A DNA stretch of 64,000 nucleotides from Helicostylum pulchrum (GCA_025677825.1 JAIXMO010000066.1:86575-150574), one strand, 5' to 3'. Shown: positions 1 through 13,727, numbered from the stretch's first letter. Translations and numbers: made by a program. Notes: generated by a model not told the origin, from the letters alone.

Positions 1-847
1 ACGCGAAACACTGTTTTTATAATATTAATGTACATTACCCGAGTAGAATTTACTTTTTAGGTAAATACACTCTTTCTTTGTGCACTTGGCCAATTAAGTT
101 AATGTTACTCTTTTTCTTTTTTTTTTTAGTGCTTGTATTGTTAGTAAAAAGCAATGAGGTTATTTATTTATTTTTCATAAGCCAAGTTACATATTGTGTT
201 TTTTGTTCAACTAAAATGTATATGCACTCATGTACACAATTCAAAATGGAAATAAGTATAAATTTAGTTTTTTTGAGGCTCACCCCTTCTTTATTTGCCA
301 CGCGAAAGTAATGATCTACTTGTCGATTATTGATAACCGTCATTTTTTGTATTTATCGTAAGAAAAATGTGATTTGCAAACATGTCAATTTTCATTTAGC
401 ACGTTTTTTTTTTTGGGGGAAGCAGAGTTTAACCGTGACTGATTGACCAGTAAAAAAAGGTAGTAAACAACTTTTTTTTGTTTTGTTTTTTTTTTTTGTT
501 TAGACGATCTTGTTTGGGAATAATAATGGCGTTTCCGTTATTCCGCTTACCGTGACATCCCTTAAATCGGTTGTCTGCGGGTATGAAACCGTTTTCTTGA
601 GCAGAAAAAATAAAATAAAAAAAAAGCTTTCTAATATGGTGTAACCTTTCAGGGAAAAAAAAAAAAAAAAAGTTGGTTTAGTAGCCAATAAACATGTTGT
701 TTTTTTTACAAGAGTATATAAAAATAAACATTTTTTTTTTTCTTCCTTTTTTTCTCTCTCTCTTTTTTGTTAACTTGTCATCCATTCCTCTTCTACATAA
801 AAAAAAAAGAAAAAAGAGGTTGGGCGCATTAAGAGTTTTTTAAAGAA
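1..847. other. AT-rich intergenic region / 5' flank
   Basis: No convincing gene is seen. The stretch is dominated by A and T runs. The last 170 bp look like the promoter of the gene starting at 848. The small open frames here are low-complexity and Phe/Lys-rich, as expected from homopolymer runs. Confidence 0.6.
685..724 (+). promoter_or_regulatory. CCAAT and TATA elements upstream of the kinase-like gene
   Basis: A CCAAT pentamer at 685-689 is followed by a TATATAAAAA box at 715-724, about 125 bp before the ATG at 848. The spacing suits a fungal core promoter. This is a motif match only. Confidence 0.45.
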
Positions 848-1294
848 ATGCCAGCGTTGTTTATAAAGACAACAACACCACCAAAGCTTTCGAAAATAAA
901 GTCATTAAAAAATAAAATCCAAATTAAATCATGGTGGCGTCAACTCAAAGAATCAACGAAATCAAACGAGTCAGCAAATAGTGACACATCTTCTCATACA
1001 ACACTTGATTGGAGATCACTTTCTCCTGATAGACCTCCTTTACCTTTCTTACGAGACAATTCACCTACTTCATCTACTACCTCTATTCATAATATCACTG
1101 AAACTACAATAGATTCTAATTTATCTTTTTCGCCTAATAATACTTTATCCACCACCACTAATACAACAACAACAACAACAACTGTTCCTAATAAAAATAT
1201 ATCCCCACTAGACAATTTAGATACCACCGCTAATAATAGCAGTAACAAGGTAAATTATATCTTTTTTTTTTTTTTATTTCAAAATGGTCTTTTT

Positions 1295-1336
<42 letters not shown>

Positions 1337-2960
1337 GTGTCTACAAAAATGACACAAAAATCTCTTTTTTTTTTTCGAATTAGACGTACATAATTTGTCT
1401 GCGTGTATGCCACGTTTTTTTTTCTTTCTTTTTTTCTTTAAACGCACATAATATGCAAGGTAGTACATATAATAGAACAGCATGCTGTCTTCCGATTTTG
1501 TAAATATAATAAAAAGTCAGCTGGGAAACTAGTCCTATTGTTTATAATCGATTGTTATTGTTTTACCTTTACAAAAAAGAGATACAAAAGTGTGTGCTTG
1601 TGAAAATACAGGAAAAAAAAAACAGAGAAAGAGAGAGAGAAGGATACGTTTTTTGTATATTTCTTTCTTTTTTGTTATTAACTATTTTTTATTTTTTTTA
1701 CTCCTTTCTCTCTCTCTTCTTCTTCTTTTACTTTCTTTTACAGCCTATTAGAACTAATACAGACGACCGAAATTACCAACCCTTGTGCCCTATTCTTGAA
1801 GAAAGTGAAACAATGATTACAGAATCGTCAGAATCAAATGTTATCAACAACAGTAGACTATCACCCAGCAGTATGCAAGAAGAAGAAGAAAGTAGAAGAA
1901 TGTCATCTGAATCTGGCAGCTCACTTGATATCAATAGAAATATAGAAAAACAACCTATGCCAAAAACCTCAGTTATAACCGCTGATGCAGCTTCCATTTC
2001 TTCTTCTTTAACAACACCTGATATCAAAACCATCCAAAAGACGCCCAGTGATAAATACATGTCCGATGATATAATCGGGGACGAAGATCGCTGTAAACGA
2101 AAGTTTGCAAAGATGGTCCTTGCTGCAAACAAGTTTCAAACACAACAAGAAAAGGATGAAAGGCCTAGTCATATGGCCTTATTATTTGACGTGCATGGCA
2201 ATATTGATATGATGCGAATGGTTCGTCAAGGTAAATCAGAATACCACAAGTTTTGCGGGTAAAGTATTTAAGCCGTCTCTTTTTGTTGTTATTATTGTTT
2301 ATTAACTCTTTTTTTAGTAACTCGCAATATGTTCCACCTGAATTGTCTACAGATATTGAATACCACAGTGAATTAGCCGATATATGGGTACTAGGTGTAT
2401 TTTTATATAGAATGCTTATCGGTAAATACCCATTTGCCGCTCCCAACGATCAACAATTATTCAAAAAGATGTTGCACGGTAACTTTAGTATTCCCAACGA
2501 GCTATCTGAAGGTATAGTAGTCCTATTGTGCACTGGGCAAGTAAACAATTAACTGAAACATATATAAATAGATGCCAAAGATCTTTTAAGACGCATGTTG
2601 GCACCTGATATGAACAGAGCCTCATTGGATTTGGTCATCCACCATCCATGGTTAAAATCATACAGACCGTCATTACTTGACCACTATTACTCTACAAGTA
2701 AAAAATCTACTACAACTACACACCACCAAAGTTTCAACAATACTACTTTATTATCGCCACCACCGCAACAACAACAAAGAACCGATAAATCAATTCAATC
2801 TCCAAAACCATCTAAATCAAGATCCTCTGCAGGAAAAAGATTTATTAAAAAGGCCATTGCTCTTTTAGTCCAAGGTCCTTTCCCTCCTCCTAAAAAACCC
2901 TACAGAGATTTATCTCATTTAGGTACAAGAGAAACTGTATTCGCAAGGCAAAAAGTTTAA
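848..2960 (+). CDS. Kinase-like protein with only a C-lobe (candidate pseudokinase)
   Basis: Four exons close in phase: 848-1249, 1744-2258, 2318-2511 and 2572-2960, giving about 499 aa. The first half is Ser/Thr/Asn-rich and low complexity. The second half resembles the C-lobe of a CAMK/Tribbles-like kinase: an FCGNSQYVPPEL activation-segment/APE-like stretch, ADIWVLGVFLYRMLIGKYPF (helix F DxW), and DAKDLLRRML...HPWL near the end. The N-lobe Gly loop, VAIK Lys and HRD motif are not visible. Where DFG should sit the protein reads GNIDMMRM, so the metal-binding Asp-Phe-Gly is lost. Catalysis is therefore unlikely unless an exon was missed. A scaffold or regulatory role is inferred. Intron 1 is 494 bp and carries a (TC)n tract. 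Confidence 0.75.
1299..1333. repeat. (TC)n microsatellite in intron 1
   Basis: A nearly pure TC dinucleotide run of about 35 bp lies inside the first intron of the kinase-like gene, shortly after a T tract. Confidence 0.85.
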
Positions 2961-4558
2961 CTTTTTATGTATTTTTCTTTCTCCATTCCTTTTTAAAAAA
3001 AATAACTCTCTATGTAAAAACCATCCCCCCCCCCACTCCCCATGTATTATAAATAGACTGTTTTCTTTATTTCCATTATAAATTTGATTGTTACACACAT
3101 ACCAAATGTTTATGTTCATTTTCCTAATCTAGTCTTTAGAGTGACCTTTTTTTTTTTTCCCGCATTTTATGTAAGGTACATCTAACCTAAATGCAGTAAA
3201 AGATACCTCCTCTTCCTCCTCCCCCTTAACCTGTTTCAAGTAAAAGAAAAACCGTTTATAAAACGTGGGATCAAACGAGTTACCCGGCGCCCCGACGTTG
3301 GTTTGAGTAACTTGTATACATTTTGTTGATCCGTAATATACATAAAACGCCTATCGTTAATTAATATAATTTGATGCGTTTGTTTATTGTTTATTTTATT
3401 TTGGTGCGTGTGTGACAAAGAGTAATGTTAATAGGAGTATTCCATTATTTGATAGTTATTTTTGTAAAACACTATCACACCACCACCACCACCACCATCA
3501 TTGATAGGCATCAGACATAGTACCAGTCATGGAGTTATACCAGTTACCGTTTGTCGGCCAAACATGTCTTCAAGCCCCCGCCCCTTTTCGGTTGAGATCA
3601 GGCACTTCGGGTCGGTTTTCCCACAATAATAATTTTTTCAGTAAAAAGGCGAGCGGCTTGAACAGGTGTACAGGCTGGGAGGAATAAACGATTCAGCTCT
3701 TTTGCCAGGCGTATAATAAGTTGGCTTCGTCAAAAGATCTACTCCATCATTACTTAAATCATTATTACTACATTCAACAGGGCTGATAAAATGGATGGTC
3801 ACTTTTATTCATGTGATCTAGTTCATTATTTTTACGTACAGTTGTTTCATGCAAGAAATTCAAAAAATTAGAGCGTGTAATAAAAAAGCAAATTGGCATC
3901 AAAGGAACGACAGCCATTTATTGCATTAAATCTATAAGTGTTAGATATAATGGATAATAAAGTGACTTATTTAGTAAGTTACTAGTCAAGACACTAATCA
4001 AATATTGAGTCCTTATTTTATAAATTGAAGGGTTCCAATAGTAAATATGATAGATACATGTCATAGCCAATAAAACAAATATGCCTAAATAAATAAATTG
4101 CATTTCACAATAGAAAAAATAATAGCTCATCTCAAGCATATATGAATCGCGTGGATAATATATTCAAATAGACAAACATAAATGATCTTCCTATGGTTTT
4201 TTTTTCTGTAAAATGTGTAAGTCTACTCTTGGTAAAGACATGAGTTTCAATAAAAACGTTGGTATATTTTTTGCTCGATTTAGTAGTTTTGCGAAATTGA
4301 ATACCGCCCTTATACTGAATAGTGGTATAATAGTGGGATACCAAACACGTTCTCGAGGATTAGACCGTAAAATATAACACCACTAGATTGAAGCGATCAC
4401 TGTATTATAACAAAGCTATACAACCACATGGAGTCCATTATTTTTTTTAGTGTTTATTTACGTAAATAAAAAAAAAACCATTAACCGTAAATAGCGCGAC
4501 GATCTATTTTTGGATAGGAGATAAAAAAAAAAAAAAAAAAGCTATATTTTATTTATTT
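2961..4558. other. Intergenic region between convergent genes
   Basis: The genes on both sides end here, so this is shared 3' flank. A short (CAC)n run lies near 3478-3498 and a less AT-rich patch spans about 3535-3730. No tRNA-like A/B boxes and no conserved-looking ORF were recognised. Confidence 0.55.
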
Positions 4559-6523
4559 TCAGTGAGTGTGGAAGCAATTGTTACACTGTCCCGGTTTAAA
4601 AGGATTTTCAATATAGTCATGACAATCACAATCGTGGCAAAGTAAATCTATATTTTCTAAGGTAAGTGGTGCATGGGATTTAATAGGATCTAGATAAGGT
4701 TCGGGTAATACGGACTGCCGAGAAGGTGGGGGAGGAGGCGGAGATACAGATCTCGCGAGAAGGAGAGGTTCATCGTGTAATGATGATGAGTTGCTTTTGA
4801 TATAAGATGTCGGTTCTTCATGAACAAACGATGTATCCGGTATTAAATTAACGCTACTAGACGTTGTTGTTGTTGTATCAATAGAACTAAAACGTGCCGT
4901 AGGTGGTGGAGGCGGTGGTGCTCGTATAGCGTTGGATCGCTTTCTTGATAAACTTCTTTTAAGGGTAGGAATAATAGGAGATGAAGAAGATGCTGCAGAC
5001 ACGGGTGGACGACGAGCGTTACTTGAACTTGATTCTAGTAATACTGCGTTGTTGTCATTTAAGGTGTTTTCGTCATGATGATGATAAGAGTTTCGTAAGG
5101 CGCGTGTTGTGTTTGTAGGTTTATCAGGTATATTTTCTTTAGGTGGTAATGGTATATACTCTTCTGTATAATTTACAGGAAAGATACCTCTGTTTGAATT
5201 TATTTCACCTAACCACCAACCTTTATCTATTTCGTCAATGACAGCTATAATATCTCCCGTTTTAAATGAAATCTCATCATTATTCTGTCCAGTAAAATCA
5301 AATAACGCCTTTCTATACTTTTCAAATTCGTGAATGGAAGAATGTCTGGTAGGTAAATTGGTCGGAGGAGGTACACGTGCAGGAACTGCGTTGGCTGCTA
5401 TAGTTGATTCGGCACTATAAATACTAGTACGATAATCATCTGTACTACTTGTTGGACTTTGGTTATGGAGTGATGATGTATTATTGTACGGAGAGATCAT
5501 ACTACTACTACTTTCTTCTTCTTCGGCGGCGGCTACAGATGGATAGGAATCGTTGGATGCATCTCTGATCATTACTTTACTCATCATATCACAAGCATCA
5601 GTTGTAAGCCCTTGACCCCAATTTGTTTTCACTGTTTCAAATAATTCTTTGGCTTGATTATGATATGTAGATTGTACTTGAACTAAATCAAATAAAGCAT
5701 CTCTATGTTCATTCTTAAAATATATAATTTTGTTGTCAACTAATTATATATATATATATAAAAAAAACCATTTTTTTTTTTTTTTTACCTCAAACTCCTG
5801 AATATATGCCATTTTTTGAATTAAATCGTGTTCTGTATCCTCATATTTAATTCTTGAAGCTTGCATTTCTTGTTCCAGCTCCGGTTTCTCTTTTTTAGCC
5901 TTATTTAATCTATTTAATTTAGAGTCATAGTCTAACCTTCGTGAAGCAAGTTTTTTACGAAGTGTATCGTAGTCTTTATAATTTTGTAATCCTGTTTCTA
6001 ATATCTTTAAATACACTTCTCGAATCTCTTGTGCAAGTGCTTCTTGAAGTGCTGCTATACGTGTTTCCGTTTGTCCTAAATTAATCAAAGCAATACCTAA
6101 TTTTTATATATATTAGTATACACTTTTCTTCTTCTTCTCTCTTTTTATCTTTCTTTATTTCTTTACTTTGTACCTAATGCTGAATCTTCGGGAAAGATTG
6201 TACCGTAATGATATAAACATGAACCAAGCGCTTCAAAAGGCATCACTTTGATCTTACCGTCCTCTGGTGATGTCTTTTTCTTTAATAGATGTGCCTGCAG
6301 TATCTCTACCGCTTCGATAATACGTTCATACCCTTCTCTTCTATTCTCTGTTTCTTGTTCCAGTTTTTGAAAGTCTTCGGTTTGTAAAGTTACTTTGGCT
6401 CCACCAAATCTTTCTCCTGTCCACTATTTTTTTTTACCTTTTTTTTTAGTAACACTCCTTCTTTTTTTTTATACATATATAACTAATGCTTACTTGTTTA
6501 AATTTTCCCAGATTCTTAATCAT
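4559..6523 (-). CDS. BAR-SH3 adaptor (endophilin/Rvs167-like)
   Basis: Four exons (6494-6523, 6174-6423, 5789-6096, 4559-5713) join in phase to about 580 aa. Residues ~1-240 form a helical BAR domain starting MIKNLGKFKQW and rich in heptads. An SH3 domain follows at roughly residues 325-385 (YRKALFDF, then DKGWWLGEI, then GIFPVNY). The tail is Pro- and Ser-rich with poly-Pro segments and ends in a Cys/His cluster (CHDCDCHDY...CNNCFHTH), which looks metal-binding and is not standard for this family. Family knowledge: BAR domains bind curved membrane and the SH3 recruits actin/endocytic partners. The last intron uses an acceptor at an AAG (5714-5716); the nearer TTAG at 5740 breaks the frame. 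Exact orthology (Rvs167, Hob1 or endophilin type) is not settled. Confidence 0.85.
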
Positions 6524-7459
6524 GTTGAAACGAAAAAAAAAAAGTTGTCAATATAAGTATATTATTTTGTGGTACGACTTGTAAAAAAAAAAAAAAAAAT
6601 AGAAAGAGGAAAAGAAAAGCACGTCCTTGAGAAAAAAAGAGGAGTTTTTTTTTTTTGCACTTTGAATTCAGAGATTTTGTTTAGCTCGGACGAATCAAAA
6701 CCCTCTTTTTTGTCTTTCTTTCTTTTTTACACGTAACAAAGGATAATATCTTCACATTGACAAAGAATATTTCATATTATGACTTTCAATGTGATATTGT
6801 TCATTTGATACCTCTTTTTATTGTATTTAATTACTTTATTGCGTATGTTGGCATATTAGCTATACCCCTTCTTTTTTTTTTCTTTTTTTTTTTTTTTTTT
6901 TTGCAGTCAAATGAAATAAAAAGTAACTCACAATAAAATTATCATTGGATTCAAATGATTGTATACGTCGTTAACTTTTCAGGAGGTGTTAACTTTAGTG
7001 TGAATTCTTGTTAAAAACTTTTTTTTGTGTAGAGCATTTTTGGATGAATAAAACTTTAATTTGTTTTAGGGAAAGAATGTGATAAACGCGCGATACTAAC
7101 ATAAAAGGACAGTTTATTTTTATTGAACTACTTTTTTAAGTACCAGACATTTGTATGCTGCTTGTACCTGCAACCTCCATTCTTAAATTACAGCAGCCTA
7201 AAAATATATATACAAGGTACTTTGCCTTTTTTTGATGTGTGATGAAACTGTTTACTGCGATTTATAATTAATTGATGAAGTATAAACATAGTCAGTAATG
7301 GGGGGGGGGACACACATGCAGAAATTTTAAAATATTATTTTATTTATACATAAAATTGTCAAGTTTTATAGAATGGTCACCAAAACAATTTTCTTTCTTA
7401 ATATAATGCGCTACTATATTATACAATGCTTCCCAGCATTCTTGTTCTTTTTTAGTTAC
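6524..7459. other. Intergenic: BAR gene promoter and ALDH 3' flank
   Basis: Both neighbours are on the minus strand. The stretch contains a T-rich run near 6870-6902 and a G run near 7300-7308. No gene is seen. Confidence 0.6.
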
Positions 7460-9170
7460 TTAGATCTTTGATAATCTTTGAATCTTGACAACCTTAACTT
7501 GGGTATATTCATGAAGAGCATATTTACCAAGCTCCTTACCGAACCCAGATTGTTTGTAACCACCGAAAGGAGTAGATTGGTCAAAGATATCATAGCAGTT
7601 GACCCAAACAGTACCAGCTTGCATTTCGTTTGTAACCTTGATAGAAGTATCTAAATCAGAGGTATATACACCACCGGCCAAACCGTAATCAGAGTCGTTA
7701 GCAAGATCAATAGCTTCTTCAATTGTCTTGAATGTACCAATAGACACAAAGGGACCAAAGATCTCTTCTCTCATAATTCTATGGTTGTTATTACAATGCG
7801 TAAAGATAGTAGGTTCAACATAGTAACCCTTGGTACCCCAACGCTTACCACCGTAAGCCAACACGGCACCTTCTTCCTTTCCAATCTTGACATAGTTCAA
7901 GATCTTCTCGAATTGAGACTTGTTGATTTGAGGACCTTGGAACGTATCTTCGTTAAATGGATCACCAATAACAATCTTCTTGGTTTCAGCAATAAAGAGT
8001 TCAAGGAACTTGTCATGCACGGATTCGTGAACAAAGATACGAGATCCCGCGTTACAACTTTGACCGTGGTTGTTGAAAATACCGCCACTGGCCCAGAACG
8101 CGGCGTTGGCAAGATCTGCATCCGCACAAACAATTTGAGCGGACTTACCACCTAATTCAAGTTGAAGTTTCTTCAAGTTGGATGACGCACTGGATTCCAT
8201 AATCTTACGACCGGTGAAGGTAGAGCCGGTGAAGGCCATCTTGCTGACCTTGGGGTGACAAGACAAGTAGTTACCAGTGGTATGACCATAACCAGTAATG
8301 ATATTAACAACACCCTATAAATATAAAAAAAACATGTTTTAGTTTATGTGCGATTGTATAAAATATGGTATGACTTACAGCGGGGAAACCGGCTTCCTTA
8401 ACAAGTTCACCGAACTTGAGGGTTGACAAAGGAGTTACTTCAGAAGACTTCATAACAACTACACACGAAAAAAAAAATGAATATATAATTTTTTTTTTAA
8501 AAAAAAATGCAAACTTTTATAATACTTACTGGTGTTACCAGTGGCTAAAGCAGGAGCAAACTTCCAAGCAGCCATCATGGTAGGATAATTCCAAGGAATA
8601 ACAGCACCAACAACACCAAGAGCTTCATGACGAGTATAACATAACTTGTCAAAGGTAGTATCAATAGTCTTACCGTGGATCTTGTCAGCCCAACCAGCAA
8701 AATAACGGTAGCAGCCAATGGATTCAGTTACATCCACATCACGAGCAACAGTGAAGGCTTTACCGTTATCAACAGCATCCAAAATAGCAATCTCGTCCTT
8801 GTCACGTTCCATCAAATCAGCAAGACGGTTAAGAAGACGACCACGCTCGGCAGGTGCTACCTTACGCCATGTCTCGTAATAACACTTGTAGGCGGATTCA
8901 ACAGCCAAGTTCACATCGCGTTCATCGGCAGAGTGAACTTTACAGATAACTTCTTCATTGGCGGGGTTGATCGTCTCGATCAATGGACCGTTACCAGGTA
9001 CAAATTCGTTGTTGATGAAAAGTTGAGTATGAACTATTATACGAAGGGAGAGGTGTGTTAGATATATGTATAAAAGCGTGGACCGCTTTTTGTTTTTCTA
9101 AAAAAAAAAACTCACCATTGGCAGTCTTGCCGTTAGTTAAACGAATAGTTTGGATATCAGCTTGAGTCAT
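7460..9170 (-). CDS. NAD(P)-dependent aldehyde dehydrogenase
   Basis: Four exons (9116-9170, 8530-9033, 8379-8458, 7460-8314) give 497 aa, the usual length for ALDH1/2-type enzymes that oxidise aldehydes to carboxylates. The order of motifs is intact: PWNYPTMMAAWKFAPAL, the cofactor-loop FTGSTFTGRKI, the general-base Glu in LELGGKSAQIV, the catalytic Cys in NHGQSCNAGSR, and the C-terminal FGGYKQSGFGKELG. No mitochondrial targeting sequence is evident at MTQADIQTIRL, so a cytosolic enzyme is inferred. Codon choice looks more C-ending than in neighbours, suggesting strong expression. It is divergent from the Afi1-type gene across a 1.86-kb spacer. Confidence 0.95.
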
Positions 9171-11030
9171 TTTTTATTAAAAAAAAAGTAAAAGGTAGAA
9201 AAAAGATAAAAAAAGTAGAAAAGAAGCTCAAGTTGAAAAAGATGAGTATCCTTTTATATCTTCGTATTTAGACGCTAGTTACACACACATGCATCACCTT
9301 TTTTCTTTTTCTTTTTTTGAAGTTCCTCTATAATGTATTATTACTTATCATTCGTCTGCTTACAAAAACCAAGTTATTAACATATAAATATATGCTGGAC
9401 ATTGATACAGTATAGATTTTTAACTTTGAATTTCCCTACGATTAGTTTTGTGAGGGGTTACTGATGAAAATAGTAAATAAAGTATTCATGTAAATTAAAA
9501 CAGATTTATAATAATTTGTATCTCCGAGTGGTGAATTCAAAGATATTCGTGGGAACCCTCAAGTATGTGACAAATACAAGTTACACAATGACAATTATAA
9601 GTGCTAAATTAAGTAAAATCTTTTGCATTTTTCAAACCATCCGTATTTGTATGATAAGGGAAGATCCCATTAGCAATAAGGTTTTCTCACCTGTCCTAAT
9701 TCAGTATACATCACTCTCTCTTTTTTTTTTAAGCAAGTAAGACGCACCTTAATTAGTGATCATAAACAAATTCGAGCATAACAAACAAATGGGCGGTTAC
9801 TTAAAAAAGAAATACTTTTTGTTGATAAATACTACATTTTCCTTTTGTCTGCTCAAGTGCGGGGGAAAAAAAAGTTTGGATGGTCAAAATGTCATGTTGA
9901 TCATAATGCTTTACCTTGTTCATCTGATCATCCGCCAATCCCTTTGTAATAATGAGAGTTTTAGTTTGAGTATTAGTTTTAGAGTATAAATTTAACGCAA
10001 TAATGTACTTTGAGCGTATAGTTAGTCAATTTATTTGAGCAAGTAATACGTTTAATAAACAAATTTTTACTTTTGTGATTTATACTCTTAAATGACTCAT
10101 TTTTCTTTTACCCAAGTCTCACACAAGTGCACTTCTTCCTATATTAATGGCCCCTTTCACAAGCACTTAGGCCCCGGGGTGGCTGTATTAAAAGTATACG
10201 TGAGAAGGATCTACAAATCAAAATGTAGTGCATAAAAAAAATTGTTCGCTGTTCCGCTACCATATATCAAGAATACGCCGATGTCCAACTAATACTGGCA
10301 CCGAAAGTGCATCTCCAACGCGTCAGAAAGGAGTAAAATACCGTAGCTTACTACATATGGACGAGCTTGTAATAGTTTTTATTTCACTCGTAATAGCGCA
10401 TCGAAAATGACAATAGTAGCAGTACTAAAAAGCAAAAGGTAATTGTGGTCATGGACAACTATTATTACTATATTAACAATTATCACCATTTAGATTATTT
10501 CCAAAGATAATTGACATGTTAATGGCTTGCAATATGCGTTACTTCTGACATTTCATACCAGTCTAAAACCATCACCAGCTTGGTGAAGAGATTTAATAAG
10601 GCCGGTATTTTTGTTTTTAAGAAAAAAATTCAAGAGGAAGCTCATAACCATATTTTCTTTTCTAGACCTTTAATCCCTCAATTATTCTAAACTTTGACGT
10701 TTTTACTCTTTCAAAAAAAAGACCTGGTCTAAATGAGTATCCCTTTGCTGGACGTTGTTCACCTATAAATTACCCTGCTACAATCATTCAAAGCGAGTTT
10801 CTCTTTAGACTTTAGCTAATAAAGCGTATTCATTTTTTAAATTGTTCACCTTATATATTATGAACTTTTACGACGAAAGTACACTTTGTCACACACACAA
10901 AATAGGTTTTTTAAAATGAATACAATCTGAACCTGAATAATCCAAATAATAAGGTACGTCGTACTAAAATGTTTTATATAATTACTTTTTTTTTTCTTTT
11001 TCTTTTCTTCATCATCTCTTTTTTCTTCTC
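9171..11030. other. 1.86-kb divergent intergenic region
   Basis: This spacer separates the ALDH (-) and Afi1-type (+) genes and probably holds both promoters. Open frames of 60-77 codons show no family resemblance. A somewhat GC-richer patch at about 10150-10350 could be a decayed insertion, but nothing identifiable is seen. Confidence 0.5.
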
Positions 11031-13487
11031 ATGACGTTTAATAACCATGTGCAATATATTCTGCTGGCAGAGTTCGACATTGATAAAGGAGCTTCGTTAA
11101 AGTATCAATATCCCCACGAAACGGGTACTGATGAGCAGTAAGTCTTTTTTTTTTTTCTATTGTTTAAGCAACAAAAGTTTTTTGACCTTTTGTATTTCAG
11201 CATCTTGTCAGAACTCATGTTACCTGATGGAGCTCATTTACGTGCAGAAGATTGGACTATTTTTTGTTTAAATCAATTGACACCTGATCCTGATCAAGAT
11301 ATTGTAAAACAAGTGCAGTCTGAAGAAAACCCTTTGCTCTATGTATTAAATTTAGTGAGAACCAAACATGATCCTACTGCTCGAAGGTAATTTTTTTTTT
11401 GCATATACAATCACGAAACAAAAGTTTATTTATTATGTATATATAGAGGTGCAAGAGTGAAGGCAATGGCTATTTGTACTAGACATCAATATCTTCATAT
11501 TTATAAAGTAAAGTGTTACATGTATATCATTTATTTACATCCCCCCTTTTTTTTTTACTAATTTTTTTATGTGTATATGTATTTAGCCAGTTCTTTTGTT
11601 AGCAATGGAAAAATATTTTGAAAATCCATGTATGGAGATATTAGAGTCATTATACGAAGCAGTCAACTCAATGGATTTATCACATATGCCCAAGTTTACA
11701 TGGCACGAACGACAAATTTTAAGAGCATCCGATAACAAAACTATGTTTGAAGAAATGTTTATTGATCAATCCTCGAATCAACCACAACAGCCAATTGAAG
11801 AAGATATTAATATTATGGAGGATACAGAGTTTAGCAAATTAAGACGCGGTACTTATATTGATTTAGCGTCTGGAAATGTACGTGAAAAGATACCTGCTTT
11901 GACAAAGGATAGACACTTTTTTGAAACAAAAATTGAGTATGAAGGTATTAAATTACCTATCAAAATTCCGTTAACTGTCAATAATGAGGAAGTGGGTGAT
12001 GTAAGTTATATAATAACGTATATAAAAAAAAATAGATGTGATACATATTGACGCATATAAAGTAGTTTTCTGTTATCAAGTTGATCAATACATTTACACC
12101 CAATATGAATAGTCCTGGATCATTGAACCCTCATCATCCTCATTTAGATAGTAATGGTCCTTATACACACCCCATTATGTTATTATTAAATGCATTACTC
12201 ACTCAAAAGAGAATTGTTTTTCTTGGTTATGGACATCCTTCAGGAGAGGTTGCAAATTATGTATTAGCCGCTTGTGCTCTTGGCAGTGGATGTGGTACAG
12301 TGCTTAAAGGATTTACAGAACGAGCATTCCCTTATACCAATCTCACCAGTGTAGATGATTTATTAAAATGGTAAAAAAAAAAAATAGATATAACATAAAC
12401 TTTATAATAATTAATTATAATTTTATATTTAGTCCTGGATTTATTGCGGGTGTCACCAACCCAACTTATGAAGAACATACAAGTTGGTGGGATGTATTAT
12501 GTAATATTGATACAGGAAAGATTACAGTCAGTAAAGATATCGAAACGACCAAATCAAGAAAATCATCCATATCCCCTGAAGATGCATCAACTGCACAAGC
12601 TGCAGCTTTTACTAATTTATCACTTGGTCGTAGCGCAAGTATGTCATCACATCAATACAAACAGCAACAACAACATAATCAACATAATCAACAAAGCCAA
12701 AATGGGCACGGACAATCAACACAACAACAACAACAACAACAATCAGAAGAAAAGAAGGATGGTGATGTAGAATTTATGAATGAAGTACTTGTATCAATTC
12801 AGGCTCATTATGGTGAGACATCTATCAGAGCAAAGTTTCAAGATTATGTGTTTCGATTTGTTCGGTTGGCAGCCATTTATGAAGAGCATGTATATCATAC
12901 AACAAAGATTGGTTGGAATTTACCTAATACGGCGCTAGGTTATGGACCTGTGTTTTCAGATGATGCATCGATGAAAAGAGAGTTGCATGCAAATGCTCAA
13001 CGTATTGAAGGTTGGAGGCAATCAATATCGTATAAATCTTATCAAATTGATCTTGGTCATTGGGTTCAAAATTCTTGCATAAAGAACCTGGATGTGTATC
13101 GACAAATTAGTAAATTAAAGAGGTTGAGACAGATACCTGATCAAGAAGTAGCTTCCATCTATGAAGCCTTTTTAAATAACATTATCACACATCGACAAAT
13201 GATTGAGGTACAAAGCATTTATCATATATTTCACTGTATTATATTAATATCGTTTTTTTTTTTTTTTTTTTGTATGTATATAGTTTCTATCATTTTTACC
13301 ACAACATCAAGGTGGTTTATCACCACTTGGATCAGGTTTGTTTCATTCAAACCCCAAGATTCGAAAGCAAGCAGTTGAATTATTTCGTAGACTTGAACGT
13401 AGTCCTATTGGTATTAAATTCGTCCAAGATTTATCAAGATTCCAACGTATTGCATACGAAAGACAAGCTGTCACTAATACCGAATAA
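11031..13487 (+). CDS. AFI1: Afi1-type DENN/SPA-domain protein (Arf3/Arf6-interacting)
   Basis: Seven exons (11031-11137, 11201-11386, 11447-11507, 11587-12000, 12066-12370, 12433-13207, 13284-13487) join exactly to 683 aa. The N-terminus ([12 protein letters not shown]...YQYPHETG...[12 protein letters not shown]) matches the Afi1 docking domain that binds the Arf3 GTPase in yeast. The middle ([20 protein letters not shown], then [18 protein letters not shown] text) matches the SPA/DENN core, which acts in polarity and vesicle traffic. A Gln/Asn-rich low-complexity insert encoded by CAA repeats lies around 12655-12745. An ARF6/Arf3-like gene lies 19 kb away in this window. Family assignment is by recognition, not search. 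Confidence 0.85.
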
Positions 13488-13727
13488 CTTTCTTTAATAA
13501 CTAATATTTCCATATATAATAAATAATTAACCCTATTATAAATAATGAAACTTTTTTAACTCATTGTATAAACGTTTTTTGGCTTAACTCGAATAAGGTG
13601 TGAACAAAAATAACAATCTGCCACGTCATCCAGTTAAAAATGTCCCGACTTTTTTTTTTTTTTTCTAATCAATTTTTTTCCCTTTTAACAGTTTCTTTTA
13701 CAAAAAAAAAAATAACTATAAAGCATA

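Noticed and set aside
78..311. 77-codon plus-strand ORF near the window start
   Set aside because: Phe/Leu-rich translation of T tracts without splice context or family resemblance.
7781..8155. 124-codon plus-strand ORF
   Set aside because: Antisense to the aldehyde dehydrogenase catalytic exon; the real motifs are on the minus strand.
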